Positions 8,462-17,165 of a stretch of 64,000 bases of DNA are shown here, one piece after another. Below the pieces are notes generated by a model. The model saw only the letters and a program-made list of their open reading frames with translations, made no database searches and was not told the origin of the DNA. Numbering within the stretch: position 1 is the first letter of the stretch; the number at the start of each line of letters is the position of its first letter. The DNA is from Luedemannella flava (GTDB lineage Bacteria > Actinomycetota > Actinomycetes > Mycobacteriales > Micromonosporaceae), in assembly GCF_039528515.1 (NCBI RefSeq), contig NZ_BAAALT010000004.1:4478-68477 (forward strand). Direction: 5' to 3'. The translations under genes and the position numbers were made by a program.

Positions 8462-8793
8462 CCTCTCTGGACTGAACGACGAAAATCGTATTCCCGCCGC
8501 GTCATTACTGATCGGGGACTCTATGTGAAGGACTTTCGTGAGTGACGCATGGAAAGCCACCGATGATATTCCACCCAGGCTCGTCACGGGTCCAGGTTGG
8601 ACACTATTGGACGGATGTATATCCGCAGGTCAGCGGAGTGACTCCCGGAGTACGTATCCGCCGGTGTCGGTTGCCCAGCAAAATCGATGTCTGTTTTCTT
8701 GTAGTCGAATATTAGGCACACATCAATGAACTGATTCCGTTAGAATCAAAAAGTCGATAAGTTGTCGGCTCACCAGCCGCGCCAGTGGGACAC
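8462..8793. promoter_or_regulatory. Divergent hmo / LuxR-regulator promoter region
   Basis: No gene is seen. The region is less GC-rich than its neighbours from about 8690 to 8770. Two half-sites of the StrR type lie in the same orientation: AGGTTGGAC (8594-8602) and CTATTGGAC (8604-8612). Neither has a clear partner at the 11-base spacing. Promoters for hmo (minus) and the LuxR regulator (plus) must be here. Confidence 0.45.
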
Positions 8794-11304
8794 ATGCAAA
8801 GCGGGGAGCCTGAACCAGGTTCGGGGGCGTCTGTGAGGCTCAGCGGCCAAGACGACGAGTACCGGGTCATTGGACATCTATATGACGCCTGGCGCAACGG
8901 TCGCGGCACCGTCGTTATCGCGAGCGCACCGGTCGGGTGTGGCAAGACCGCCCTCCTGCAGGCCTTCGCCGAACGCGCGACCAGCCAGGGGGCCGTGTCC
9001 ATCCTGGTGACGGCCGCCGCCAGCGAGCGGGCGCATCCGTTCGCGTTGGCTGAACAGTTGGTCAGGGCGATGCGCGAGGCGGGCGCGGAGAATCCGTTCA
9101 CGGACGCCGAGACCTCGGCGGACGGCGGTTCCCCCGACGCGTTCCGCAGCCCGTCCATCGACCTGCTCCAGCGGATCTGCCGGGTGGTGTGCGACTTCGC
9201 CGACACCACCCCACTGGTCATCGGCGTGGACGATGTGCACTACGCCGACCCGCAGTCGGCCCGCTTGCTCAGTTACCTGATCCGCCGCATCCGTCGACAC
9301 CGGATCATGGTCATACTCACCGAGAGCTCGGGCCACCAGCGCGAGCTCAGCACGCTGCACGCCGAGACGCTGCACCTGCCGTTCTGCCACCAGATCAGGC
9401 TCGGGCCGCTGGCGCCGACCGGCATCGTCGAGGTGCTGACCGGGCAGCTCGGCACATCGGCGGCCGAGCGTCTCAGCGCGTCCGTTATGGACATCACCGG
9501 TGGCAACCCCCTGTTGCTGCACGCGCTCATCGAGGACTACCGGTCCGATGGCGCGGTCTCGCAGGTACCCGAACCGGGCGCCTCTTTCCGGTCGGCCGTG
9601 CTGCGCTGTCTGCGTCGGTCCGAGCCCGAGGTGTCCCTGGTGGCCGTGGCGATCGCCATCCTCGGTGAGTCCACCACCTCGTTGCTGATCTCGGAGTTTC
9701 TCAACCTGGACACCGCGTCGACCCGGCAGGCCATCAACCACCTGGTTGCCATGGGTCTGCTCACCGGCCTGCGGTTCCGCAGCGAGGAGAGCCGGCTGGT
9801 GGTCCTCGGCGATGTCAACCAGGACGACCTGCCGCAGGTGCACCGGCGTGCCGCCGAGATGCTGCACGAGAGTGGCGCGCCGGCGGCGGCGGTGGCCAGC
9901 CAACTCGTGGCCGCCCGCGGTCTGGGCAAGGCCTCGTGGTGGGTGCCGATCCTGCGCGAGGCGGCCCAGGACGCGGTGGCCGCCGGCCGGATCCCCGAGG
10001 CAATCCTCAACCTGCGATGCGCCCTCAGCATCGCCACGGTCACCGGTCAGAAGGCGCAGATCACCGCGGCGCTGGTGGACGCCCAGTGGGAACTCGATCC
10101 GCGCAAGGCCGCCCGCCAACTGCCCGGTCTCAGCGAAGACGTACGGGCCGGCCTGCTGACCGGACGCGACGCCATGGTCCCGGTCCAGCACCTGCTCTGG
10201 TGGGGCGAGTTCGACCAGGTCGAGGAGCTTTTGAAGGCGGCCGAGGCGAACGAGGGCCGGGCGCACGCCGACGGGTCCCCGGCGGTGTCCTCGCCCGACG
10301 CCACCATGACCCGGCTGTGGTTCTCCCTGTGCTGCCCGGGGCAGGCGGCGGCGCATGAGCTGACCGATCGGGCCGAGGTTCCGGTCGGTGCGCCGCCCAC
10401 CTGGTCAGGTCCGATGGCCGCGCTCAACCTCCTGCTGTCGGTGGCCGGACTCACGCTCAACGGCACCGACGTACAGGCTCTGGAAGCGGTACTGCATCCG
10501 ATCGGTGCCGGCCGCCCGATCACGCCCGCGTTGTTCGCCCTGGTCGAACTCGTGCAGGCGGGCCGGGTGGACGAGGCGTTGCGGTGGTGTGAGCGCCTGC
10601 TCGACGAGCCGTGGATCGTCCGGGTCCCGATGCGGCGGGCGCTCCTTGAGACGATCAAGTCGGTGGCGGTCCTCCGGCAAGGCGAGCCGCAGCAGGCCGC
10701 GGCGTGCGTACGGACCGCACTGGACCTCGTCGCGCCGCCGGCCTGGGGCATCACGGTAGGCATCCCACTGTCGCTGGCGGTCCGCGCGGCGACCGACCTC
10801 GGTGACTTCCCGGCCGCGATGTCGTACCTCAGTGTGCCGGTACCGCCGGCGATGTTCGACACCCCGATCGCACTGCCGTACCTGCAGGCGTTGGGTCGCT
10901 ACCACCTGGCCGCGGGCAACATGGAGACCGCGCTGACGCACCTGGAGTCCCGGCGGGACCTGATGGCCAAGTGGCGGCTGGAGGCGCCGAGCATGGCCGA
11001 CTGGCACCACGAGCCGGACGCTGGAGAACCGGCCCACGACGACTGCGGCCGGATTCCGGAACCTCGCGACGGCGGCCGACACCTGTCGTCGGGACCGGAG
11101 ATCGCGGCGGCCCGGATATCAAAGCTCACGGACGCGGAACGCCGGGTCGGGGCACTCGCGGCCGCCGGATACACCAATCGCGAGATTGCCGAAAAGCTGT
11201 CGATCACGGTCAGCACTGTGGAACAACATTTGACGAAAATCTACCGCAAGCTCAAAGTCCGGCGGCGTTCCGAGTTGCCGATCGGATTTACCCGCGGCCT
11301 CTAG
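8794..11304 (+). CDS. Large ATP-binding LuxR-family regulator (LAL type)
   Basis: About 836 residues. An N-terminal AAA-type ATPase carries Walker A APVGCGKTALL (~residues 45-53) and Walker B 'LVIGVDDVHYADPQSARLL'. A long helical, repeat-like middle follows, and the C-terminus is a LuxR helix-turn-helix (about the last 65 residues) with 'LTDAERRVGALAAAGYTNREIAEKLSITVSTVEQHLTKIYRKL'. This is the layout of pathway activators such as Dbv3 of the A40926 cluster, which works together with a StrR-type protein (Dbv4), the same pairing as here. The start is uncertain: GTG 8785, ATG 8794 and GTG 8833 are all in frame, and GGGGGC precedes the last. It ends about 100 bases before the dpgA leader. Confidence 0.88.
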   Translation: MQSGEPEPGSGASVRLSGQDDEYRVIGHLYDAWRNGRGTVVIASAPVGCGKTALLQAFAERATSQGAVSILVTAAASERAHPFALAEQLVRAMREAGAENPFTDAETSADGGSPDAFRSPSIDLLQRICRVVCDFADTTPLVIGVDDVHYADPQSARLLSYLIRRIRRHRIMVILTESSGHQRELSTLHAETLHLPFCHQIRLGPLAPTGIVEVLTGQLGTSAAERLSASVMDITGGNPLLLHALIEDYRSDGAVSQVPEPGASFRSAVLRCLRRSEPEVSLVAVAIAILGESTTSLLISEFLNLDTASTRQAINHLVAMGLLTGLRFRSEESRLVVLGDVNQDDLPQVHRRAAEMLHESGAPAAAVASQLVAARGLGKASWWVPILREAAQDAVAAGRIPEAILNLRCALSIATVTGQKAQITAALVDAQWELDPRKAARQLPGLSEDVRAGLLTGRDAMVPVQHLLWWGEFDQVEELLKAAEANEGRAHADGSPAVSSPDATMTRLWFSLCCPGQAAAHELTDRAEVPVGAPPTWSGPMAALNLLLSVAGLTLNGTDVQALEAVLHPIGAGRPITPALFALVELVQAGRVDEALRWCERLLDEPWIVRVPMRRALLETIKSVAVLRQGEPQQAAACVRTALDLVAPPAWGITVGIPLSLAVRAATDLGDFPAAMSYLSVPVPPAMFDTPIALPYLQALGRYHLAAGNMETALTHLESRRDLMAKWRLEAPSMADWHHEPDAGEPAHDDCGRIPEPRDGGRHLSSGPEIAAARISKLTDAERRVGALAAAGYTNREIAEKLSITVSTVEQHLTKIYRKLKVRRRSELPIGFTRGL

Positions 11305-11309
11305 CGCGC

Positions 11310-11352
11310 TGTCCAATCGTAGTGCTCTGCCTGGTTGGACACGTCATTGACG
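11310..11352 (+). promoter_or_regulatory. StrR-like operator and promoter of the dpg operon
   Basis: Left half GTCCAATCG (11311-11319) and right half TGGTTGGAC (11332-11340) form an imperfect inverted repeat with a 12-base spacer, one more than the consensus. It is followed directly by a -35-like TTGACG (11347-11352). A matching -10 is not clear (TTACCG at 11370). The operator lying just upstream of the -35 is the arrangement expected for an activator. Confidence 0.6.
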
Positions 11353-11417
11353 TGTGCGAACGTGCCGAATTACCGTTCCGAAGGCCAGTGGAGGCAACCG
11401 GAGAAAGGTACGCGGAA

Positions 11418-11486
11418 ATGACCAGTCAGAAAGTCAAGGTGCTGCTGCGCAGCAAGCCACGCAGCTGGGGATGGACCTACCGATGA
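11418..11486 (+). CDS. Possible 22-residue leader peptide coupled to dpgA
   Basis: A short frame with an ATG at 11418 preceded by GGAGAAAGG (11400-11408). It encodes 22 residues, basic in the middle and ending WGWTYR. Its TGA (11484-11486) overlaps the dpgA start (ATGA), so dpgA can be translated by termination-reinitiation. Three of the last six codons are for aromatic residues (Trp, Trp, Tyr). That would suit an attenuation-type sensor of aromatic amino acid supply, but no terminator/antiterminator pair was worked out. It could also simply be a non-coding leader. Confidence 0.4.
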   Translation: MTSQKVKVLLRSKPRSWGWTYR

Positions 11487-12595
11487 CCACCGGCACCATT
11501 GATGTTCAGAAAAATGCTGCTGTCCTGTCGCGCATGTCGGCGAATCCGCGAATGATCGGTGTGGGAACCGCCACGTCAGGCACCCCGATAACCCAGCCGG
11601 AGCTGCTCGGTCTCATGGGTGTGACCGATCCGAAGGTCCGTTCGGTCTATCTGAACAGCGCGATCCAGCGGCGCCATCTGACCCTCCCGCCCGCCGACGA
11701 CCAGGGCCAGCGCGTCGCGGAGCCGCAGGGCGATCTGCTGGCCAAGCACAAGAAGCTCGCCATCGAGATGGGCGCGCAGGCACTTCAGAACTGCCTCAAG
11801 CGCGCCGGCGCGGCGTTGTCCGACCTCCGCCACCTCTGCTGTGTGACCTCGACCGGGTTCCTCACCCCGGGCCTCAGCGCACTGCTCATCCGCGAACTGG
11901 GCATCGACCCGCGCTGCAGCCGCAGCGACATCGTCGGCATGGGCTGCAACGCGGGGCTCAACGCGCTGAACGTGGTGGCGGGCTGGTCCGCCGCCCACCC
12001 GGGGGAGCTCGGCGTGGTGCTGTGCACCGAGGCCTGCTCCGCCGCGTACGCCATGGACGGCACCATGCGTACCGCCGTGGTCAACAGCCTGTTCGGTGAC
12101 GGTGCCGCCGCCCTCGCGTTGCTCACCCCCGAGGCGGGCGCCGATGCCCCCACCGGCCCGCGCATCCTGAAGTTCGCCAGTTACCTGATCACCGACGCCA
12201 TCGAGGCCATGCGGTACGACTGGGACCGGTCGCTGGGCCGGTTCAGCTTCTTTCTCGATCCGCAGATTCCGTACGTGGTCGGCGCGGACGCTGAACGGGT
12301 CGTCAACGACCTGCTGGCCGGCACCGGCCTGCGGCGCAGCGACATCGCCCACTGGTTGGTGCACTCCGGCGGCAAGAAGGTCATCGACGCGGTCGTGGTG
12401 AACCTCGGCCTGAGCCGGCATGACGTCCGGCACACCGTCGGCGTGCTCAACGAGTACGGCAACGTGTCCAGCGGTTCTTTCCTCTTCTCCTACGAGCGCC
12501 TCCTCGACGAGCAGGTGGCCCGACCCGGAGATTTCGGTGCCCTTATGACGATGGGACCCGGCTCCACGATCGAAACGGCGTTGGTCCAATGGTGA
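11483..12595 (+). CDS. dpgA: 3,5-dihydroxyphenylacetyl-CoA synthase (type III PKS)
   Basis: 370 residues of the chalcone-synthase family. DpgA condenses four malonyl-CoA units to the 3,5-dihydroxyphenylacetyl-CoA skeleton. The triad is visible: Cys in 'VGMGCNAGLNALN' (~154), His in 'WLVHSGGKK' (~293) and Asn in 'LNEYGNVSSGSFLF' (~326). The start is the ATG at 11483, which overlaps the stop of the 22-codon leader; 'GGGGATGG' inside the leader can serve as ribosome site. It is the first of four genes with overlapping ends (dpgABCD), the standard set for dihydroxyphenylglycine in vancomycin-type clusters and in feglymycin. Confidence 0.95.
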   Translation: MTTGTIDVQKNAAVLSRMSANPRMIGVGTATSGTPITQPELLGLMGVTDPKVRSVYLNSAIQRRHLTLPPADDQGQRVAEPQGDLLAKHKKLAIEMGAQALQNCLKRAGAALSDLRHLCCVTSTGFLTPGLSALLIRELGIDPRCSRSDIVGMGCNAGLNALNVVAGWSAAHPGELGVVLCTEACSAAYAMDGTMRTAVVNSLFGDGAAALALLTPEAGADAPTGPRILKFASYLITDAIEAMRYDWDRSLGRFSFFLDPQIPYVVGADAERVVNDLLAGTGLRRSDIAHWLVHSGGKKVIDAVVVNLGLSRHDVRHTVGVLNEYGNVSSGSFLFSYERLLDEQVARPGDFGALMTMGPGSTIETALVQW

Positions 12596-13260
12596 GCGCG
12601 GCGGGATTCAAGGACGACGTGGCGGTACGGATCGACGGCGGTACGCCGCTGTCCGCCGCACTGATCGAGAACGTGCGCACGCTGTGCGACCGGGCCGAGG
12701 ACGGCGACCTGCCCGGCCTGGTCGTCATCGGTGTCGGTGGCGTACCGGCCGACGGGTGGACCCGTGGGCTCAGCGTCGACATCGTGTCCAAGTGGGAACG
12801 TGTCCTGCGCCGGTTGGAACGGCTCAACGTGCCCACCGTGGCGGTGGCCTCGGGCGACTGCGGTGGCCCCGCGGCCGACGTCATGCTGGCCACCGACTTC
12901 CGGATCGCCACCCCGGACACCCGGCTGATCGTCAGCGTCGACCAGGAAGCCACCTGGCCCGGCATGTCCCTGTACCGGCTGGCCCGGCAGGTCGGCCCGG
13001 ACCGGATCCGGCAGGCGGCCCTGCTGGGCGTGCCCATCGACGCGACCGAGGCCCGGCAGCTGGGCCTGATCGACGAGGTGGCCGCCGACCCGGCGCCGGC
13101 GCTTGCCGCACTGGCCGAACGGGCCAGCGGTATCGCCGGTAAGGAACTGGCGATCCGCCGCCAACTCATCTTCGACGCGTCCCGGACCGCCTTCGAGGAC
13201 GCGTTGGGCGCCCACCTGGCGGCCTGCGACCGGGCGCTGCGACGGGTCACCACGTCGTGA
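12589..13260 (+). CDS. dpgB: Enoyl-CoA hydratase-like DPG accessory protein
   Basis: 223 residues of the crotonase superfamily. DpgB works with DpgA, raising its activity and helping the cyclisation and dehydration steps that give 3,5-dihydroxyphenylacetyl-CoA. The crotonase-like core 'VPTVAVASGDCGGPAADVMLATDFRIATPDTRLIV' is visible around residues 80-115. The ATG at 12589 overlaps the end of dpgA by 7 bases, and its GTGA end overlaps dpgC. It is shorter than a standard hydratase, as expected for DpgB. The order A-B-C-D supports the assignment more strongly than sequence alone. Confidence 0.92.
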   Translation: MVSAAGFKDDVAVRIDGGTPLSAALIENVRTLCDRAEDGDLPGLVVIGVGGVPADGWTRGLSVDIVSKWERVLRRLERLNVPTVAVASGDCGGPAADVMLATDFRIATPDTRLIVSVDQEATWPGMSLYRLARQVGPDRIRQAALLGVPIDATEARQLGLIDEVAADPAPALAALAERASGIAGKELAIRRQLIFDASRTAFEDALGAHLAACDRALRRVTTS

Positions 13261-14570
13261 CCGCGAGCGTCCTGAGTCGAGCGGGCGCTGACCTGTCCAC
13301 CGCGCGGGAGAGTCTGGCCCGGGCCGCGCAGCGCGTCGAGGATCTCCTCGGCGCCCTGCCGGTGCCGGGTTTGCGCTCGCTCGAGCAGCGGGACCGGGCC
13401 GCCGCCGCACACAACGAGGTACGGGCCCACCGGGTGGACTTCATGGCCACCCACGCCACCGAGGTGTACGACGAACTCACCGGTGGCCGGACCCGTGACC
13501 TGCGCCTTGACGAGCTCGTCGAGGCCGCCGCCGGCGCCTTCCCGGGTCTGGTCCCGACCGCCGGGCAGCTCGCCGTGGAGCGGTCGCGGGCGCAGGCCGA
13601 CAAGGAAGGGCGTGAGATCGACCAGGGCATCTTCCTGCGTGGCGTGCTGCGCTGCGACCTGGCCGGCCCGCACCTGCTGACCGCCATGCTCCGGCCCACC
13701 ACGCGGGCCCTGCTGCTGCTCCCCGACTTCCAGCGCACCGGCCTCATCGAGATGGAGGCGGTCCGGCTGGAGCGGCGCGACGGCGTGGCCCGGCTGACCA
13801 TGTGCCGGCAGGACTGTCTCAACGCCGAGGACGAGCGCCAGGTCGACGACATGGAGACCGCCGTCGACCTGGCCCTGCTCGACCCGGCGGTACGGGTCGG
13901 GTTGATCCGGGGCGGGGAGATGACCCATCCGCGGTACCAGGGCCGGCGGGTGTTCAGCGCCGGTATCAACCTGAAGAAGCTGAGCGCGGGTGAGATCCCG
14001 CTGGTGGGCTTCCTGCTCCGCCGCGAGCTCGGGTACCTGCACAAGATCCGGCGCGGGCTGTGTCCCCGGGAACCCGAGCAGTGGCACGCGCCGTACCTGG
14101 ACAAGCCGTGGGTGGGCGCGATCGACACGTTCGCGATTGGCGGCGGTACCCAACTGGCTCTGCTTTTTGATCATGTGATCGCGGCCTCGGACGCCTACTT
14201 CAGCCTGCCCGCGGCGCGGGAGGGCATCATCCCGGGGGTGGCGAACCTGCGGTTCACCCGGATCGCGGGCGCCCGGCTGTCCCGGCAGGTCATTCTGCAG
14301 GGGCGTCGGATCCTGGCCACCGATCCCGAGGCCCACCTGCTGGTGGACGAGGTGGTCGAGCCCGCGGCGATGGACGACGCGGTGGAGCGGGCACTGACCC
14401 GGCTCGACGGCGCGGCCGTGGTGGCCAACCGTCGGATGGTGAACTTCGCCGAGGAGTCGCTGGCCGACTTCCGCGCCTACGTCGGGGAGTTCACGGTCCA
14501 GCAGGCGCTGCGCATCTACGGCGAGGACGTCATCGATAAAGTGGACCGGTTCAGCGGACGCTCGGAATGA
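13257..14570 (+). CDS. dpgC: 3,5-dihydroxyphenylacetyl-CoA 1,2-dioxygenase
   Basis: 437 residues, the normal DpgC length. DpgC is a cofactor- and metal-independent oxygenase on a crotonase fold. It converts 3,5-dihydroxyphenylacetyl-CoA and O2 to 3,5-dihydroxyphenylglyoxylate with release of CoA. The first ~190 residues are the helical N-terminal domain special to DpgC. The crotonase domain follows, with 'RRVFSAGINLKKLSAGEIPLVGFLLRRE' (oxyanion region) and 'DKPWVGAIDTFAIGGGTQLALLFDHVIAASDAYFSLPAAREGIIPG'. The GTG start at 13257 shares a GTGA with the dpgB stop, so translation is coupled. Confidence 0.95.
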   Translation: MTASVLSRAGADLSTARESLARAAQRVEDLLGALPVPGLRSLEQRDRAAAAHNEVRAHRVDFMATHATEVYDELTGGRTRDLRLDELVEAAAGAFPGLVPTAGQLAVERSRAQADKEGREIDQGIFLRGVLRCDLAGPHLLTAMLRPTTRALLLLPDFQRTGLIEMEAVRLERRDGVARLTMCRQDCLNAEDERQVDDMETAVDLALLDPAVRVGLIRGGEMTHPRYQGRRVFSAGINLKKLSAGEIPLVGFLLRRELGYLHKIRRGLCPREPEQWHAPYLDKPWVGAIDTFAIGGGTQLALLFDHVIAASDAYFSLPAAREGIIPGVANLRFTRIAGARLSRQVILQGRRILATDPEAHLLVDEVVEPAAMDDAVERALTRLDGAAVVANRRMVNFAEESLADFRAYVGEFTVQQALRIYGEDVIDKVDRFSGRSE

Positions 14571-15361
14571 CCGAACACGTGCGGTACGCCAAGAAGGACC
14601 ACGTCGCGTACGTCACGCTCAACCGGCCCGAGGTGCTCAACGCCATGGACCTGCAGACGCATGCGGAGCTGGGGGAGATCTGGGACGACGTGGAGCGCGA
14701 CGACGACATGCGGGTGGTCGTGCTGACCGGTGCGGGCGACCGGGCCTTCTCCGTCGGACAGGACCTCAAGGAACGGTCCCGGCTGGACGCCGCGGGCGTC
14801 GAGGCGTCCACCTTCGGCAGCGCGGACCAGCCCGGCTGGCCACGGCTCACCCAACGGTTCGATATGTGTAAACCGATCATCGCGAGAGTCGACGGGTACG
14901 CGTTCGGGGGTGGCTTCGAACTGGCGCTCGCGTGCGATCTGATCGTGGCCTCCGACCGCGCCGTCTTCGCCCTGCCGGAGGTACGGCTGGGTCTGGTGCC
15001 CGGTGCCGGCGGTGCTTTCCGGCTGTTCCGGCAACTCCCGCAGAAGATCGCGATGGGGTACCTGTTGACCGGGCGCTGGATGGACGCGGCGACCGCGCTC
15101 TGGTTCGGGCTGGTCAACGAGGTCGTCCCACCCGACGAACTGGACCAATGCGTCCGGGACTGGACGGACAGCCTGCTGGAGAGCGCGCCGCTGTCGGTAT
15201 CGGCGATCAAGGAGGCGGCGCTGCGCTCCGCCGATCTGCCGCTGGACGAGGCGTTCACCGCCACGTACCGGTGGGAGGAGCGGCGGCGGGGCAGCAGCGA
15301 CGCGGTCGAGGGCGTCCGGGCGTTCGTGGAGAAGCGCCCGCCGGTCTGGACGGGGCGCTGA
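14567..15361 (+). CDS. dpgD: Enoyl-CoA hydratase/isomerase of DPG synthesis
   Basis: 264 residues, a classic crotonase. Motifs are 'AFSVGQDLKERS' (CoA/oxyanion pocket), 'KPIIARVDGYAFGGGFELALACDLIVASDRAVFALPEVRLGLVPGAGG' and 'LTGRWMDAATALWFGLVNEVV'. DpgD aids the dehydration/aromatisation steps with DpgA and DpgB. The ATG at 14567 overlaps the dpgC stop (ATGA). The gene is followed by a 96-base gap that holds a lone StrR-like half-site TGGTTGGAC (15373-15381), then the aminotransferase gene. Confidence 0.93.
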   Translation: MTEHVRYAKKDHVAYVTLNRPEVLNAMDLQTHAELGEIWDDVERDDDMRVVVLTGAGDRAFSVGQDLKERSRLDAAGVEASTFGSADQPGWPRLTQRFDMCKPIIARVDGYAFGGGFELALACDLIVASDRAVFALPEVRLGLVPGAGGAFRLFRQLPQKIAMGYLLTGRWMDAATALWFGLVNEVVPPDELDQCVRDWTDSLLESAPLSVSAIKEAALRSADLPLDEAFTATYRWEERRRGSSDAVEGVRAFVEKRPPVWTGR

Positions 15362-15457
15362 ACGGCCCTGGTTGGTTGGACGTCGTTGTCCGGTACGGAT
15401 GGTCCTGACATTCTGAACAGTACGTAACGTCCATTGTCGATATCGCCGGGGGACTTC

Positions 15458-16774
15458 ATGGCATCGCGACGCCTGCGAAAAGCCAATCTGCATGCCAGTG
15501 TGTCGGACCCGGTGCTCGACACGATGAACTTTCTCAACGAGATCACCCTGCGCTACCCGGAGGCGATCTCGTTCGCGCCGGGCCGGCCCTACGACGGCTT
15601 CTTCGACAGCGAAGAGATCTTCGTACACATCCGGCGGTACCTGGACCACCTGATCGACCAGGGTGCCTCGCCGGAGCAGATCCGCACCGCCATGTACCAG
15701 TACGGCCCGACCGCGGGGCAGATCCGCGAAATCCTCGCCGATTCGCTGCGGGTGGACGAGAACATCGATGTGCCGGCCGCGTCCATCGTGGTCACGGTCG
15801 GCGCGCAGGAGGCGATGGTGCTCGTCCTGCGGGCGCTCTTCGCAGGTCCTGACGATGTCCTGCTCGCGTCCAGCCCGTGCTACGTGGGCATCACCGGAGC
15901 GGCCCGGCTGCTGGAGATCCCGGTGACGCCGGTGGAGGAGGGCGAGGGTGGGCTGTGCTGTGCCGAGCTGGAAGCGGCCATCGCCGCCGAGCGGGCCAGG
16001 GGCCGCACGCCCCGGGCCTTCTACGTGATCCCGGACCACTCCAACCCGTCCGGCACGACGATTGACCTGGCCGCCCGTACCGAACTGCTGGAACTGGCCG
16101 CGCACCACGGCATCCTGATCCTGGAGGACAGCCCGTACCGGCTGGTCAGTCCCGGGCCGCCGTTGCCGACGCTGAAGTCGCTCGACCGCGACGGGGTGGT
16201 GGTGCACCTGGGCTCGTTCTCGAAGACGGCCTTCCCCGGTGCCCGGGTCGGCTTCGTGATCGCCGACCAGCAGGTGACGGACGACGAGGGCCGGACCAGC
16301 CTGCTCGCGGACGAACTGGCCAAGATCAAGAGCATGATCACGGTCAACACCTCCTCGCTGAGCCAGGCCGTCGTCGCCGGCATGCTGATCGCCGCCGACG
16401 GCCGCCTGTCGGAGATGAACGCCAAGGCCGCGAGCTACTACGGCGACGCGATGCAGGCCACACTGCGGCAACTGGACACGCACCTGCCGCCCGCGCGCCG
16501 GGCCGCGCTGGGCGTGCGGTGGAACGTTCCTGCCGGCGGCTTCTTCCTGACCATGCAGGTATCGTTCGACACCGACAGCGCTGCGCTGACCCGGTCCGCG
16601 CAGGACTTCGGCGTGATCTGGACACCGATGTCCTACTTCTACCCGTCCGGCGGGGGTCGGCGCGGCCTCCGGCTGTCCGTCAGCTACCTCACACCGACGG
16701 AGATCGAGGACGGGGTCGCCCGGCTGACCAGCTTCATCGAGGCCCAGACCCATGATCAGAAACCAGGTGAGTAA
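15458..16774 (+). CDS. hpgT: (S)-3,5-dihydroxy-/4-hydroxyphenylglycine aminotransferase
   Basis: 438 residues, a PLP fold-type I aminotransferase of the MocR/KAT-like branch. In DPG/HPG clusters one such enzyme (HpgT/PgaT) converts 4-hydroxyphenylglyoxylate and 3,5-dihydroxyphenylglyoxylate to the two phenylglycines, usually with tyrosine as amino donor. That donor would regenerate 4-hydroxyphenylpyruvate for hmaS. The PLP lysine is in 'LGSFSKTAFPGARVGFV' (~254); 'YVIPDHSNPSGTT' and 'LEDSPYRLV' are the other cofactor motifs. The ATG at 15458 has GGGGGA five bases upstream. The chorismate mutase gene follows after 3 bases, so the two are probably co-translated. Confidence 0.92.
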   Translation: MASRRLRKANLHASVSDPVLDTMNFLNEITLRYPEAISFAPGRPYDGFFDSEEIFVHIRRYLDHLIDQGASPEQIRTAMYQYGPTAGQIREILADSLRVDENIDVPAASIVVTVGAQEAMVLVLRALFAGPDDVLLASSPCYVGITGAARLLEIPVTPVEEGEGGLCCAELEAAIAAERARGRTPRAFYVIPDHSNPSGTTIDLAARTELLELAAHHGILILEDSPYRLVSPGPPLPTLKSLDRDGVVVHLGSFSKTAFPGARVGFVIADQQVTDDEGRTSLLADELAKIKSMITVNTSSLSQAVVAGMLIAADGRLSEMNAKAASYYGDAMQATLRQLDTHLPPARRAALGVRWNVPAGGFFLTMQVSFDTDSAALTRSAQDFGVIWTPMSYFYPSGGGRRGLRLSVSYLTPTEIEDGVARLTSFIEAQTHDQKPGE

Positions 16775-16777
16775 CCG

Positions 16778-17140
16778 TTGGCGGTACTAGCGATCAGGGG
16801 CGCGACGCAGGTGGACGCCGATGAGCCGGAGCTCATCCTGGAGGCCACCAGCGAACTCATCGCCGAGGTGATGAGCCGCAACGGGTTGACGGTGGACGAG
16901 GTCATCAGCGTGGTGTTCACCACCACGCCCGACCTGACCGCCGAGTTTCCCGCGGTCGCGGCGCGCAAGGTCGGCTTCGAAGAGGTCCCCCTGCTGTGCG
17001 CCAGCGAGATCAACGTGCCGGGCGCGCTGCCCCGGGTCGTCCGGTTGATGGCCCACGTGGAGACCGACCGGAAGCGGAGCGAGATCCGCCACGTCTACCT
17101 GCGCGGTGCGGTCACGCTGCGCCGCGACGTCGCCCAGTGA
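16778..17140 (+). CDS. aroH: Chorismate mutase, AroH type
   Basis: 120 residues of the trimeric AroH class (Bacillus subtilis type), which rearranges chorismate to prephenate. 'AIRGATQVDADEP' at the N-terminus, 'VVFTTTPDLTAEFPAVAARKVG', 'LCASEINVPGALPRVVRLMAHVET' and 'IRHVYLRGAVTLRRD' include the conserved arginines and the Glu of the active site. The start is the TTG at 16778 behind AGGTGAG. In this cluster it channels chorismate toward 4-hydroxyphenylpyruvate. A prephenate dehydrogenase would still be needed and is not in the window. This is the last gene of the peptide cluster on the plus strand; the next gene converges 25 bases on. Confidence 0.92.
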   Translation: MAVLAIRGATQVDADEPELILEATSELIAEVMSRNGLTVDEVISVVFTTTPDLTAEFPAVAARKVGFEEVPLLCASEINVPGALPRVVRLMAHVETDRKRSEIRHVYLRGAVTLRRDVAQ

Positions 17141-17165
17141 CCGCGCATTCGCGTCGCCGGTGCGC

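Noticed and set aside
15373..15394. Full StrR operator before the aminotransferase gene
   Set aside because: Only one half-site fits; the opposite half at the right spacing does not match.
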